Assembly: GCA_002345205.1 (NCBI GenBank)
Contig: DDVI01000039.1
Coordinates: 57,352-121,351 of the forward strand
Reading direction: 5' to 3'
DNA length: 64,000 nucleotides
Origin: Bdellovibrionaceae bacterium UBA2316
GTDB taxonomy: Bacteria > Bdellovibrionota > Bdellovibrionia > Bdellovibrionales > Bdellovibrionaceae
The notes beneath the pieces were generated by a model. That model was not told the origin of the DNA. It saw nothing but the letters and a program-made list of their open reading frames with translations, and did not search any database. This document shows positions 27,291 through 37,130 of this stretch, piece after piece. Made by a program: the position numbers and the translations under genes. The number at the start of each line of letters is the position of its first letter. Position 1 is the first letter of the stretch.

Positions 27291-27809
27291 TTAGTTTTTG
27301 AAATGATAGATGGTCGAGTAGTTGCGGCCTAGTTCTTCTTGGTCCATGCCGTAGCCAACTACGTAGCGGTCGTCGATTACTTTTCCTACGAAGTCGGGCT
27401 TGATAGGGAGTTCGCGGCGTGCGGGTTTATCCAGTAAGCATGCGATTTTTAGTGTCGCTGGATTTGCATTTAATAATCGGTTTTTTAGGAAGCTTAGCTT
27501 TCTGCCTGAATCGATGATTTCTTCTACAACTAGAACGTGTTTGTTTACGATGTTTTCAGATATATCTTTAGAGATTTTAACAACCGAACCTTTGCCCGAT
27601 GAAGTTAAATAAACAAAGTCGACCCTGATTTTTAATTCTAACTTTCTCATTAAGTCAGCCATGAAATGGACAGAGCCTTTTAGGGGGCAAATCATGACTA
27701 ATTCTTTGCCGTAGTATTCGTCTTGAATTTTACCAGCTAATTTTGTGATGATCTCGTCGATCTCTTTAGCTGTTAAAAATGGAATCATGTCATCTTTATT
27801 TAATTTCAT
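27291..27809 (-). CDS. hpt: Hypoxanthine phosphoribosyltransferase
   Basis: 172-residue purine salvage enzyme that converts hypoxanthine or guanine with PRPP to the nucleotide. The PRPP loop reads VLVVEEIIDSGRKLSFL (common form VEDIIDTG). LVMICPLKGSVHFMADL is the early PPi loop, and the late segment KPDFVGKVIDDRYVVGYGMD binds base. The size is normal for the family. It is last in a leftward group with the TPR and BamD-like genes. Confidence 0.9.
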   Translation of the reverse strand: MKLNKDDMIPFLTAKEIDEIITKLAGKIQDEYYGKELVMICPLKGSVHFMADLMRKLELKIRVDFVYLTSSGKGSVVKISKDISENIVNKHVLVVEEIIDSGRKLSFLKNRLLNANPATLKIACLLDKPARRELPIKPDFVGKVIDDRYVVGYGMDQEELGRNYSTIYHFKN

Positions 27810-27817
27810 AAAAAGTC

Positions 27818-28546
27818 CTACAGGTTTGGATGGCTAGAGTTTCTGAGGGCGCCGATTTGTTTTAAGTAACGATTCGCTTCTGGATTCTGAGGGTCTCTCA
27901 TCAATACGCTTTCCCATTGGTCTGCGGCTTCTCGAGTTCGTCCTTCATTATACAGAATCACACCTAGTTTGTTTTTTGCGGGGATGAATTGAGGATACTC
28001 GATCACAAGATTTTTTAAATCTTTGATTGCACGATCAGGTGTACCCATATTTACGTATACCTCAGCCATTCTCATTGTGATTTCTGCACGACGAGACGAC
28101 AGCTTCTGAGCTTTTAATAATTGCTCAAGCGCCTCTGGATATTTTTTGTACTGAGAATATAGGTCCGCTAGTTCTTCATGCTTATTCGCAATTTTTTCGT
28201 CGATGTAAGGGTCTGGACGGTTAGAGCGAAGTTCTAATAATTTCTTGGCATCGTTGAATACTTTTTTACCTTCATCGTAACGACCGATATCGTTCAGGAT
28301 AATCGATAAACCAACGCTAGCGTCTGTGTACGTTGGATCTAATTCAAGCGCGCGTTGAAACGATTTAATCGCTTTATTGAATTTACCTTGATCGTAATAG
28401 ATTGTACCTAACATCTGATGAACTTCAGGATTACGTTGCGGCTTAGTTAATAACTGCGCCAGCATTGTTTCCGCCATCTTGTAATTGCCATCAATGAAGT
28501 TTTGCTTAGCTTCTTGGAAAAGGGCTTCTGTTGAATATTCCATCAT
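27818..28546 (-). CDS. Tetratricopeptide repeat protein
   Basis: 242 residues made almost entirely of TPR units, for example NPEVHQMLGTIYYDQGKFNKAIKSFQRALELDP and PAKNKLGVILYNEGRTREAADQWESVLMRDP. No signal peptide or catalytic motif. A protein-binding scaffold is expected. It begins 2 bases after the BamD-like gene and ends 8 bases before hpt. Confidence 0.85.
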   Translation of the reverse strand: MMEYSTEALFQEAKQNFIDGNYKMAETMLAQLLTKPQRNPEVHQMLGTIYYDQGKFNKAIKSFQRALELDPTYTDASVGLSIILNDIGRYDEGKKVFNDAKKLLELRSNRPDPYIDEKIANKHEELADLYSQYKKYPEALEQLLKAQKLSSRRAEITMRMAEVYVNMGTPDRAIKDLKNLVIEYPQFIPAKNKLGVILYNEGRTREAADQWESVLMRDPQNPEANRYLKQIGALRNSSHPNL

Positions 28547-28548
28547 AA

Positions 28549-29340
28549 CTAGTCCTGCACCTTATCTGTTTCGCCAGCTTCCTTTTCAGCATCTTTAAGA
28601 GACGTTAGCTCCTTTGAGTCTGGAAACTGAGTCTTAAGCATATCACGATATTTTTTAGTCTTTACACGGTCTTTAACTTTAACTGCTGAATAGTAAGCAC
28701 GCGCTAACGCACGTTCGTCTAAACCCAGCTTTGGATAATTCACGACAAGGAACTCGTAACGTAACAAAGCGCTGTCGTATATTTTACGTTTAAAATAGAA
28801 ATCCCCAACGTAATCTTCTTTTTCAGCTAACTTTTTAAGTGCGCTCTCTTTTTTCTCTTTAGCTTCAGCCACGAATCCTGATTTTGGAAATCTTTGGATA
28901 ACTTCGTCAAACGCCGCAATGGCATCATTCGCCAGCGACAAATCACGATCAATAGATTCTGGTAATTGTTGATAAAAACTCAACCCCGTTCTGAAAATAA
29001 CATAGTCAATCTGAGGATGAGTCGGATGCAATTCACGAAATGTTTGGTAATTAATTTGCGCTTCACCGTAGGATTCTTCTTTGTAGTAAACGTCTGCGAT
29101 CGCTAGTTCGGCTTTGGTTGCATACTGTGAATACGGATATTTGTTTTTGACGTCCGCATACTTTTTAATTGCCTCTTCATAGCGCTCATCTTTTTCGTAC
29201 TCTTGAGCGACATTAAATGTCGATTCCGCTGTGTCTGTTTTCTTTTCATCTGAAGCACACGAAGCCATCAGAATCACAGCAAAAACAGGAATTATTGAGG
29301 ACGCGACTTTTAGGGCAATAGGCAGTATTTTGCGTAGCAT
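28549..29340 (-). CDS. bamD: Outer-membrane assembly lipoprotein, BamD-like
   Basis: 263 residues with a lipoprotein signal (lipobox LMASC, Cys 28). TPR-like repeats follow: AQEYEKDERYEEAIKKYADVKNKYPYSQYATKAELAIADVYYKEESYGEAQINYQ contains the characteristic BamD first and second repeats. BamD is the essential lipoprotein partner of BamA in outer-membrane protein insertion. The length fits. A C-terminal acidic tail ends the protein. Confidence 0.85.
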   Translation of the reverse strand: MLRKILPIALKVASSIIPVFAVILMASCASDEKKTDTAESTFNVAQEYEKDERYEEAIKKYADVKNKYPYSQYATKAELAIADVYYKEESYGEAQINYQTFRELHPTHPQIDYVIFRTGLSFYQQLPESIDRDLSLANDAIAAFDEVIQRFPKSGFVAEAKEKKESALKKLAEKEDYVGDFYFKRKIYDSALLRYEFLVVNYPKLGLDERALARAYYSAVKVKDRVKTKKYRDMLKTQFPDSKELTSLKDAEKEAGETDKVQD

Positions 29341-29384
29341 AAAGTGAATTTATTAGGGGGGTCACTTTTCTGTCAAGCTGGTTT

Positions 29385-30431
29385 TTAACTCAGTGGTTTT
29401 CCATCGGTAATATGCTGATAAATCGAGGCATAAATAATTTTTACAGCACTCGCAACTGGGATGGAAATTATCATCCCCAAAATCCCCATTGTCTGAGATC
29501 CCACCATCACAACCAATACAACGGTAACTGGGTGCAAATTCACGATCCGCGCCACCACCATGGGCACGATAACCAAAGCGTCAATTAACTGAGCCAACAA
29601 ATAAATAAATACGATGTAGGATGTCACCGCATTTGTTTCTTGGTTCACCAAAGCAATCAAAATTCCCGGAATTACGCCAATTAAGGGTCCCAAATAAGGG
29701 ATCAAATTCATAAGTGCCGCAAAAACGGCCAATACTAAAGCATATGGAAATTGAATAACGGCAAGGCCTATCCAAATTACAAATCCCACCAACACGGATT
29801 CGACTAAACGAGCACGAATAAACCCACCCATTTGTTCCATAATTTGGTGTTGTAAGAACATTGAAAGCTCAAAATACGCATTAGGAACTGTGGAAATCAT
29901 CCGCCGATAAAACTCTTTTCCATCAAGCAACATAAAAAAGCACAAGAAAGGAGCCAGAAACAAAACCGTTAACGAATTTAGCAAATTTTCTGGTAAGTCC
30001 GTAAAAATAGATTGAGCAAATTGTTGCACTTTTTGGCTCAGCTCTAAACCAAATTTTTGCTTAGATTCGGCAGGTAAAAATGAAAAAAATCCCGATTCCC
30101 ACGACTGAAGCATTCTTTGTGTGCCTTCAACATACTTAGGTAATTCCCCTTTAAGTTCATCTACCTGATTTCCAAGGGTAGGAAACACAACCAGCGATAG
30201 TCCAAAACAAACTAACGAGAAAAATAAAAACGGAAACAGAGTTGAAACTAATCGACTCAATCCCTGACGGACTAAAAAATCCACGAACGGTTTCAAAAGA
30301 AAGAAACCAACAAACGCTAGAAACACAGAAACTAGTAAATTTTTAACCCAAAAGATTAAAAAAATAGCGAACGCTAATGAAAACAAAAAGAACCACAGCT
30401 TTATGCGCCTAATTCTGTGAAGCGTTTCCAA
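29385..30431 (-). CDS. AI-2E family transporter (PerM-like)
   Basis: 348 residues with eight or so membrane segments and the family hallmark region VLVGFVIWIGLAVIQFPYALVLAVFAALMNLIPYLGPLIGVIPG, then GILGMIISIPVASAVKII near the end. Family members export diverse small solutes; despite the name, autoinducer-2 export is proven for few. It begins 2 bases after the cyclic-nucleotide-binding gene and is cotranscribed with it. Confidence 0.88.
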   Translation of the reverse strand: METLHRIRRIKLWFFLFSLAFAIFLIFWVKNLLVSVFLAFVGFFLLKPFVDFLVRQGLSRLVSTLFPFLFFSLVCFGLSLVVFPTLGNQVDELKGELPKYVEGTQRMLQSWESGFFSFLPAESKQKFGLELSQKVQQFAQSIFTDLPENLLNSLTVLFLAPFLCFFMLLDGKEFYRRMISTVPNAYFELSMFLQHQIMEQMGGFIRARLVESVLVGFVIWIGLAVIQFPYALVLAVFAALMNLIPYLGPLIGVIPGILIALVNQETNAVTSYIVFIYLLAQLIDALVIVPMVVARIVNLHPVTVVLVVMVGSQTMGILGMIISIPVASAVKIIYASIYQHITDGKPLS

Positions 30432-30433
30432 GT

Positions 30434-30925
30434 TTAGTTCCTTTGCTGAGTTTTTACCAATGCCGTTGTTTCATGAAGTCGAGTGCCAATAACCTGTGCG
30501 ACTCGAAAAAGGATCTTCACGCCAATTTCAGGAGTTTGATTCATAATTTGAATTAAATCGGGTTTGAAAAAACCAATCAACTGCGTGTCGTCCTTGGCTA
30601 TCGCGGTCGCCGTGCGTATACCACGTTCTTCAACCAACGCTAACTCACCAAAAAAATCGTCCTCTTTTAGGGTCGTAATTCGATTTTCATCATAAATAAT
30701 TTCCACAGAACCTTTGGAAATAATGTACATCCCAACGCCAACTTCACCCTGTTTAAAAATAGGCTCACCGGGACTGTAACTACGCACATGGGTGATCACC
30801 TGGATTTGATTTATTTCCCGCGGGGCTAAGTCTTTAAATACAATATTTTTTTTCAGTGCTTCTTGGATGGTCCAAACACGTCGATCTTTTTTAAAAATGT
30901 TGTCCCAGAATAATGATAAACTCAT
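30434..30925 (-). CDS. Cyclic-nucleotide-binding domain protein
   Basis: 163 residues with a single cNMP-binding domain (about 40-150): YSPGEPIFKQGEVGVGMYIISKGSVEII and the phosphate-binding cassette FFGELALVEERGIRTATAIA with its Arg. There is no DNA-binding domain, so it is probably a sensor or adaptor rather than a Crp-type regulator. It lies between a TPR/SH3-like gene and the AI-2E transporter gene. Confidence 0.85.
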   Translation of the reverse strand: MSLSLFWDNIFKKDRRVWTIQEALKKNIVFKDLAPREINQIQVITHVRSYSPGEPIFKQGEVGVGMYIISKGSVEIIYDENRITTLKEDDFFGELALVEERGIRTATAIAKDDTQLIGFFKPDLIQIMNQTPEIGVKILFRVAQVIGTRLHETTALVKTQQRN

Positions 30926-30933
30926 ACGTTTTG

Positions 30934-31710
30934 TTACAAAATAATTTGTATTTCCTCTTTGTTTAACCAGCCTGAATAATTTCCCGGAATTTTAACTTGA
31001 ACCCAAACATCCTTAACGACACCGACTTCAACTTCTGTACCTTCATTCAGTTCTACGATCTTACTTTGATCAGCTCCGGGCGCAATCTTTAGTTCCACTT
31101 TTTCCTTGATCACGATCGCTCGCGGGGTCAAATGATCCCACATTTTCAATGCCAAAATTAGAGCGCAACCCACAAAAATGATGCTAAATGCAATTGACAC
31201 TAGACTGACCGGTGGCGGCGTTGCTTCGTCCTGATTAGCCTTCTTAACTTGGCTCAGATGACGAATCCACTGCAAACCCGCAACGAGAAACGTTAACGCT
31301 GTTAATCCAAAAAGCAGATTTAGCGATAATCCTGTCAGTAACGATTTCCTAAGGCTCTCAAAATCAGTGTCTTTTATGGAAAATGAATTCGGAGTAGCCT
31401 TTGAACGTACAAACGTTACCCCTTTTTGAGCCTCTTCAAAATTAGGATCTAACTTGAGCGCTTTTAGCCAATAAGCTAACGCTTTTCCCTTTTGATTTAG
31501 CTCGACTTGCGTTAACGCCATATTATTCAAAATCGCTAAATTATTAGGTGATTCCTCTAAGGCCGCAGCTAAATTTGCCTGCGCTTCGGGGTAGTTTTTT
31601 GCTTGGTAAGCCGTTAGACCCTTTTCAAAACTAGATTGGGCTCCGCTACCTAAGGCCGTTAACATCAAAACAACAGTAAAATGGATTAGAAAGTCGCGAG
31701 ATAATTTCAT
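30934..31710 (-). CDS. BatE-like TPR protein with SH3-like tail
   Basis: 258 residues. A signal peptide (FTVVLMLTALGSGAQS) is followed by TPR repeats (GLTAYQAKNYPEAQANLAAALEESPNNLAILNNMALTQ), two membrane helices (about 130-150 and 170-190) and an SH3-type domain at the end (IKEKVELKIAPGADQSKIVELNEGTEVEVGVVKDVWVQVKIPGNYSGWLNKEEI). This layout matches BatE-like proteins associated with oxygen tolerance operons in Bacteroidetes and Bdellovibrio, but other bat genes are not adjacent. Confidence 0.7.
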   Translation of the reverse strand: MKLSRDFLIHFTVVLMLTALGSGAQSSFEKGLTAYQAKNYPEAQANLAAALEESPNNLAILNNMALTQVELNQKGKALAYWLKALKLDPNFEEAQKGVTFVRSKATPNSFSIKDTDFESLRKSLLTGLSLNLLFGLTALTFLVAGLQWIRHLSQVKKANQDEATPPPVSLVSIAFSIIFVGCALILALKMWDHLTPRAIVIKEKVELKIAPGADQSKIVELNEGTEVEVGVVKDVWVQVKIPGNYSGWLNKEEIQIIL

Positions 31711-31858
31711 TTAATTTAAGAATGTAGCTTCTTTTCATACCGTTGACTAGTTCTGTCTCTAGCTCGACTTTAAACTAGGTGTTAAAAGCGTGAACTTTAA
31801 TAGATTTCAATTTATACTAAATTTCGCAGAGAAAACGGTGTAACCAAAGGACTTTTTT

Positions 31859-33235
31859 ATGCCATTGATTGGACAACAATTAGATTTAAATCAAAAAATT
31901 AACGAACTTATTGATAGCCTAACAAACGAAGTTGAAAAAAATAATAAACAAATCGCGGGTATCAAAGCCGCATCCCCTGAATTTCAAGACAATGGCAAAA
32001 AATGGATGGATACTGCCGGTCAATTCCGTGGCCGCCCCCTACATTATCCCTACGTTGGCAGCGGCGCAGGCAGAGGTCCCTATGTTGAACTAGAGGACGG
32101 TAGTGTCAAATTAGATTTGATCAATGGAATTGGAATCCATTTGTTTGGTCACTCGCACCCAACGGTAATTAAAGCCGGTCTTAAAGGCGCGATCATGGAT
32201 GTTGTTACACAAGGAAATCTTGAGCCTAATAAAGAATACGTCCAATTTACTAAAAAATTAGTCGAACTTGCGGGTAAAAAAAGTAATTTAAAATACGCCT
32301 GGTTATCTACGTGCGGAACCATGGCAAATGAAAATGCGTTAAAATTGTCTCGTCAAAAAAATTCTCCCGCACGTATGATTTTAGGTTTTAAAAACGCATT
32401 TGCTGGCCGTTCAACGATGATGGCTGAAGTCACTGATAACCCAGCCTACAAACAAGGTCTGCCAGACTACAACGAAGTTTTACGCATTCCATTCTATGAT
32501 AAAAAAGATCCTCAATCCGGTGAAAAAACATTACGCGCGATGAAAGAGCACGTTGAAAAGCACGGTAAAAATATCAGCGTATTTGGCTTTGAACCAATGC
32601 TTGGTGAAGGTGGCTACATGCCAGCGAACCGTGAATTTTTTGTTCCACTTTTAGATTTCTGTAAAGCTAATGGCATCGCAGTGTGGGCCGATGAAGTTCA
32701 AACGTTTTCGCGTACGGGTGAACTATTCGCGTTCGAAACATTAGACATCGGTAAATACGTTGACCTAGTCACTATCGCAAAAACGGCCCAAATCGGCGCA
32801 ACACTTTATACTGAAGACTACAATCCAAAACCAGGTTTAATAGCCGGTACATTCTCGGGTTCGACGGTGTCTATGCGCACGGGAATGGCGATGTTAGATA
32901 TGCTTACAAATGATGGCTACCTTGGCAAAGAGGGTCGCATCATGCAGATTCATAATAAATTTATCAGTGGTTTTGAAAAATTGGGAAATACTACATGCAA
33001 CGGTAAAATTTCGGACGCTAGTGGTATGGGTCTAATGATTGCGTTTACGCCGTTCGAAGGAAAAAAAGAACAAGCAGATGTATTCCTTAAAAAATTATTT
33101 GCAAATGGCGTGATTGGTTTCCCATGCGGAAAAGATCCAGTACGCGCTCGCTTCTTGGTTCCAGCGTGTATCAAAGACGAAGACATTCAAATCGCTCTTG
33201 ATGTAATTGAAAAAACACTACAAGAAGGCGTGTAG
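31859..33235 (+). CDS. Class III aminotransferase of an arginine/ornithine catabolic operon
   Basis: 458 residues, PLP-dependent. Class III features: GQFRGRPLHYPYV, NGIGIHLFGHSHPTVIKA, WLSTCGTMANENALKLSRQ, WADEVQTFSRTG (Asp for the PLP nitrogen) and TIAKTAQIGA, where Lys is the likely Schiff base. The location before an M20 hydrolase, AstA and AstD implies the succinylornithine transaminase role (AstC), but it is longer than AstC and acetylornithine aminotransferase (about 400), with about 50 extra N-terminal residues. AAAGGA lies 7 bases before the ATG. Confidence 0.8.
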   Translation: MPLIGQQLDLNQKINELIDSLTNEVEKNNKQIAGIKAASPEFQDNGKKWMDTAGQFRGRPLHYPYVGSGAGRGPYVELEDGSVKLDLINGIGIHLFGHSHPTVIKAGLKGAIMDVVTQGNLEPNKEYVQFTKKLVELAGKKSNLKYAWLSTCGTMANENALKLSRQKNSPARMILGFKNAFAGRSTMMAEVTDNPAYKQGLPDYNEVLRIPFYDKKDPQSGEKTLRAMKEHVEKHGKNISVFGFEPMLGEGGYMPANREFFVPLLDFCKANGIAVWADEVQTFSRTGELFAFETLDIGKYVDLVTIAKTAQIGATLYTEDYNPKPGLIAGTFSGSTVSMRTGMAMLDMLTNDGYLGKEGRIMQIHNKFISGFEKLGNTTCNGKISDASGMGLMIAFTPFEGKKEQADVFLKKLFANGVIGFPCGKDPVRARFLVPACIKDEDIQIALDVIEKTLQEGV

Positions 33236-33238
33236 TTT

Positions 33239-34594
33239 TTGTCTCCAATGGAATTTGTCCAGGCTTGCCGGGAATTCATCTCTATCGATAGTACGCCCTC
33301 GCAAGGCGCCAAAGCTGCCGCTGAGTTTGCGGCAAAGTTTTGTCGTGACCTCGGCTTACATGTTGAAGAACAAATTGAATCATCACCTCTTGGCGAGGAA
33401 GCGAATATTATTGTTCGCCCCAAAGCCGAACGACAGGGCCTGGAACTATTATTACAAAATCATTTAGACACAGTAGATCCTGGGCCTTTTCACTTATGGT
33501 CCGTAACCGGAAATAATCCATTTGACGCCACGATTGTGGATAAGAAAATTTACGGATTAGGTTCTGCTGATGTAAAACTTGATTTTTTATGTAAAGCCCG
33601 CGCGCTTGCGGAAATCAGTAGTCGAAATCCTAATTTTAAACTCCCGCCAGTTCTAGTTGGTACCTACGGCGAAGAAACTGGTATGATGGGCTGTTTGAAA
33701 CTGATCCGAAAAAATAAAGTAAATCCAAAATTTGCTTTAATTGGCGAACCTACCAATTTACATTTAGCCAATGCTGCTAAAGGTTTTGTTAGTGTGGAAA
33801 TTATTATCCCATTTTCGCAAGACGAAATTAAATATCGTAGTGAACATAATTTACGCGAAAGCACATCGACTCAAAGCAAAGTATTTCACGGCGTTTCTGC
33901 TCACTCCGCGCATCCACATTTGGGCGATAGTGCCATCGTAAAAATGCTGACTTACCTAGATATGATTCCTGAAAGCGTAGCGATCATGGAAATCGATGGG
34001 GGCAGCAATTATAATACGGTTCCAAGTCACGCATTTTTAGAACTTGATTTCACTCCAGTTAGTAATCCAGTGAATTCAAAAATTAAAAATATTTTTGCGG
34101 CGATTAAAACTTTAGAAAGTGAATTTAAAAATCACAAGGATAGTGGTTATTCCCCCGATCATCCAACTTTAAACATTGGCCTGATCCGTACACTAGAGGA
34201 TCATATCCTGATGAGCGGCAGCTGCCGTATTTTACCATCCATAAATCAAGACACCTTTGACAAGTGGATGGATTTCTTGCGCACATCATGCGTAAAAAAT
34301 GAAAGCCAGTTCAGGATCACGGATTATAAAAAACCGTTCAGTTCTTCTGAATCGTCAATATTCACCAAGGGCTGTCGCGATATTTTATCTGAATTGAATT
34401 TACCCAATAATTTAACGTCACTATCTTCAACTAACGAGTCTAGCCTAATTGCCCGTCTAAAGGTGGATTGCCTTTGCTTCGGTCCCGGCTTACGCGAAAA
34501 CAATATCCACACCCCAAATGAGCACGTGTTAATTGACGATCTTGAAAAAGCCACCACGTTTTATACTAAAGTGATAGAAAGGTTTTGTTTATGA
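33239..34594 (+). CDS. M20-family metallohydrolase (ArgE/DapE type)
   Basis: 451 residues. The two-zinc centre is visible: HLDTV, SADVK (Asp bridging), GEETG (general base and ligand Glu), GEPT and the late His in NIHTPNEH. M20 enzymes such as ArgE and DapE remove acyl groups from amino acids. Between an aminotransferase and AstA it may hydrolyse a succinylated intermediate, in place of AstE or AstB, which are not seen. Start is TTG at 33239, 3 bases after the aminotransferase stop, with GAAGG upstream; ATG 33248 is an alternative. It overlaps astA by ATGA (34591-34594). Confidence 0.8.
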   Translation: MSPMEFVQACREFISIDSTPSQGAKAAAEFAAKFCRDLGLHVEEQIESSPLGEEANIIVRPKAERQGLELLLQNHLDTVDPGPFHLWSVTGNNPFDATIVDKKIYGLGSADVKLDFLCKARALAEISSRNPNFKLPPVLVGTYGEETGMMGCLKLIRKNKVNPKFALIGEPTNLHLANAAKGFVSVEIIIPFSQDEIKYRSEHNLRESTSTQSKVFHGVSAHSAHPHLGDSAIVKMLTYLDMIPESVAIMEIDGGSNYNTVPSHAFLELDFTPVSNPVNSKIKNIFAAIKTLESEFKNHKDSGYSPDHPTLNIGLIRTLEDHILMSGSCRILPSINQDTFDKWMDFLRTSCVKNESQFRITDYKKPFSSSESSIFTKGCRDILSELNLPNNLTSLSSTNESSLIARLKVDCLCFGPGLRENNIHTPNEHVLIDDLEKATTFYTKVIERFCL

Positions 34595-35613
34595 GCTTTA
34601 TTATTCGTCCTGCCGATACAAAAGATATTAACCAACTGGTTGATTTGGCTAAGCAGTTTAATTTGCTTAATTTGCCCGGCGACAAAAAGGTCATTACTCA
34701 AAAAGTAGAAACAAGCATTCAATCTTTTTCTGGCGAACTGCCGAAGCATAAGTCTGAATATTTATTTGTACTTGAAGATGTAGAAGAACAATTTGTTATG
34801 GGGAGCTCATTGATTCTGGCTAAACATGGCAGTGATGAAATTCCTCACTATTTTTTCAAGATCTTAAAGCGCAATCATTTTTCTGAAGACTTAGGAACTG
34901 GATTTATCCACCAAGTTTTACGCTTCCAATTAGATACCGATGGACCGACAGAGATTGGCGGTTTGTTAGTTGATAAATCTTATCGCCGTCGCCCAGAAAA
35001 GCTAGGTAAGCAAATTAGTTTAGCTCGTTTTGTTTTCATGGGTTTAAACATGGATCGCTTTCAAGATCGCGTACTGTGTGAATTGACGCCTCCGTTAACG
35101 GAAGAAGGCCGAAGTGAATTCTGGGAAGCCTTAGGACGTCGTTTTACTGGACTTCCCTATCAAGAAGCTGATCTTTTAAGTCAAACCCACAAGGAATTTA
35201 TCCAAAGCTTATTTCCGGAAGATGATATCTATTTAGCACTTTTAGACTCAAAAGCGCGTTTAGTTTTAGGCCGTGTGGGTGAAGCCACCAAACCGGCGCA
35301 GCATTTACTAGAAAACATTGGTTTTAGCTACCTAGACGAAGTGGATCCTTTTGATGGAGGCCCTCACTATGGCTGTAAAACAAAAGAAATTTTACCTATC
35401 AAATATGGCAAATTTGCGCGCGTAACAGAATTTAAAGATCCTAAGTTCCATGGTCGTAAGTTTATCGGAACCCCGGGCACAAATTTTCGCGCCATGGTTG
35501 TGGCCTGCGACCAAAGGCAAGACGAAATTGCTATTCCGTCGAAAGTACGAGATCTTTTAGAGATAGACACTGATCAAGAGGTATTCGTATCGCCTTTTGA
35601 TATTGAAAAATAA
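34591..35613 (+). CDS. astA: Arginine N-succinyltransferase
   Basis: 340 residues; transfers succinyl from succinyl-CoA to arginine in the first step of the AST pathway. GNAT-related fold with the family regions GGLLVDKSYRRRPEKLGKQISLARFVFM, RVLCELTPPLTEEGRSEFWEALGRRFTGL and DEVDPFDGGPHYGCKTKEI. The start is ATG 34591, overlapping the M20 stop as ATGA and preceded by AAAGG; an upstream TTG (34585) is less likely. Confidence 0.93.
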   Translation: MSFIIRPADTKDINQLVDLAKQFNLLNLPGDKKVITQKVETSIQSFSGELPKHKSEYLFVLEDVEEQFVMGSSLILAKHGSDEIPHYFFKILKRNHFSEDLGTGFIHQVLRFQLDTDGPTEIGGLLVDKSYRRRPEKLGKQISLARFVFMGLNMDRFQDRVLCELTPPLTEEGRSEFWEALGRRFTGLPYQEADLLSQTHKEFIQSLFPEDDIYLALLDSKARLVLGRVGEATKPAQHLLENIGFSYLDEVDPFDGGPHYGCKTKEILPIKYGKFARVTEFKDPKFHGRKFIGTPGTNFRAMVVACDQRQDEIAIPSKVRDLLEIDTDQEVFVSPFDIEK

Positions 35614-35626
35614 TAATGAGGTCCAG

Positions 35627-37120
35627 ATGAGTTACAATGGTGACTTTATAAACGGTAAGTTTGTCAAAGTAGAAAAACGTGATGGTGAATTCAAAGACAT
35701 TTCACCTGCGGATTTATCTGATCTGGTTATGACCGTTCCTTTTAGACACGATCATGTCGATGAAGCTGTCGTCGCTGCTCATAAAGCTTATAAAAAATGG
35801 GCGCACACACCAATTGAAACTCGTAAAGAATATCTAATCCGATTAAAAGAACTTTTCATGTCTCACGAAGCCGAGTTAGCAAAAGCGATCGCGCGTGACA
35901 CGGGTAAGCCTTTATGGGACTCAACCACAGAAGCAAAAGCTTTGGTGGGTAAAATTGATATCACGGTTAATTTTTCAAGTAAGTTAATTCAAGAAGAAGT
36001 TATCCCCCAAGCCTTGCCACAAGTGGACGGCGTTATTCGTCATAAATCACGTGGTGTGATGGCGGTTATTGGGCCTTTTAATTTCCCAGCGCATTTACCC
36101 AATGGTCACATTATTCCTGCGCTTTATTCTGGTAACACCGTTGTATTTAAACCTTCAGAGCAAACTCCGTATGTTGGTCAACTGTATGCCGAGCTTGTTG
36201 AAAAAGCTCAATTTCCAGAGGGCGTATTTAATATGGTACAAGGCGATGGTGAATCCGGTCGTCGTCTAGTATCTCACGAAAACGTAGACGGTATTTTATT
36301 TACTGGTTCCTATGAAGTCGGATTGAAAATTAAACAGGAAACAATGACCCACTACTGGAAAATTCTAGCACTTGAAATGGGCGGTAAGAATTCGACAGTA
36401 ATCTGGGATGATGCCGACATGGATAAAGCTATCTATGAAACACTGACGGGTTCCTATTTATCGTCAGGGCAACGTTGCTCGGGGACGAGCCGAATCTTTG
36501 TACACAAGAAAATCGCTGATAATTTTATCGAGCGTTTTTACCAATCCGCTAAAAAATTAACGATCGGTCACTGGTCAGAAAATCCATTTATGGGTCCATT
36601 AATTAATGCGGCGGCAGTAGAAAAGTATATTCGCTTTCAAGAAATTGCTAATCGCGAGGGCTGTGAATCCATGATGCGTGGTAAAGCATTAGACTTAAAA
36701 ACTAAAGGCCACTACGTAACTCCATCTATCCATTTAGTAAAAAAATTCGATCCAAAATCGATTTACCAAAAAAGCGAAATATTTGGCCCCAATGTAGCGA
36801 TCTACACTGTTGACGATTTCGATGAAACTATCGACACAGTAAATGCGACTGGCTATGGATTAGTAATGGCTTTATTCACTAAAGATAAATCACTTTACCA
36901 AAAAGCTTTAATTGATGCAAAAGTGGGATTACTAAACTGGAATCGCACCACAAATGGTGCAAGTTCTAAATTACCATTTGGTGGTTTGGGTAAATCAGGT
37001 AATGACCGTCCATCGGCGCATTACGCGATTCAATACTGCACAACCCCAATAGCTAGCTTAGAAGATTTCACGAGCTACGATGAAACTAAAAACTTACCCG
37101 GATTAACATTAGTTAAGTAG
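35627..37120 (+). CDS. astD: Succinylglutamate semialdehyde dehydrogenase
   Basis: 497 residues, aldehyde dehydrogenase superfamily. Motifs include NFPAHLPNGHIIPAL, LALEMGGKNS (general base Glu) and SSGQRCSGTSR (catalytic Cys). The end has GLLNWNRTTNGASSKLPFGGLGKSGNDRP, typical of AstD. It oxidises N-succinylglutamate semialdehyde with NAD. ATG 35627 is chosen over an upstream in-frame start at 35597 because GAGG precedes it and it lies after the astA stop. Confidence 0.92.
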   Translation: MSYNGDFINGKFVKVEKRDGEFKDISPADLSDLVMTVPFRHDHVDEAVVAAHKAYKKWAHTPIETRKEYLIRLKELFMSHEAELAKAIARDTGKPLWDSTTEAKALVGKIDITVNFSSKLIQEEVIPQALPQVDGVIRHKSRGVMAVIGPFNFPAHLPNGHIIPALYSGNTVVFKPSEQTPYVGQLYAELVEKAQFPEGVFNMVQGDGESGRRLVSHENVDGILFTGSYEVGLKIKQETMTHYWKILALEMGGKNSTVIWDDADMDKAIYETLTGSYLSSGQRCSGTSRIFVHKKIADNFIERFYQSAKKLTIGHWSENPFMGPLINAAAVEKYIRFQEIANREGCESMMRGKALDLKTKGHYVTPSIHLVKKFDPKSIYQKSEIFGPNVAIYTVDDFDETIDTVNATGYGLVMALFTKDKSLYQKALIDAKVGLLNWNRTTNGASSKLPFGGLGKSGNDRPSAHYAIQYCTTPIASLEDFTSYDETKNLPGLTLVK

Positions 37121-37130
37121 GAAATTAAGA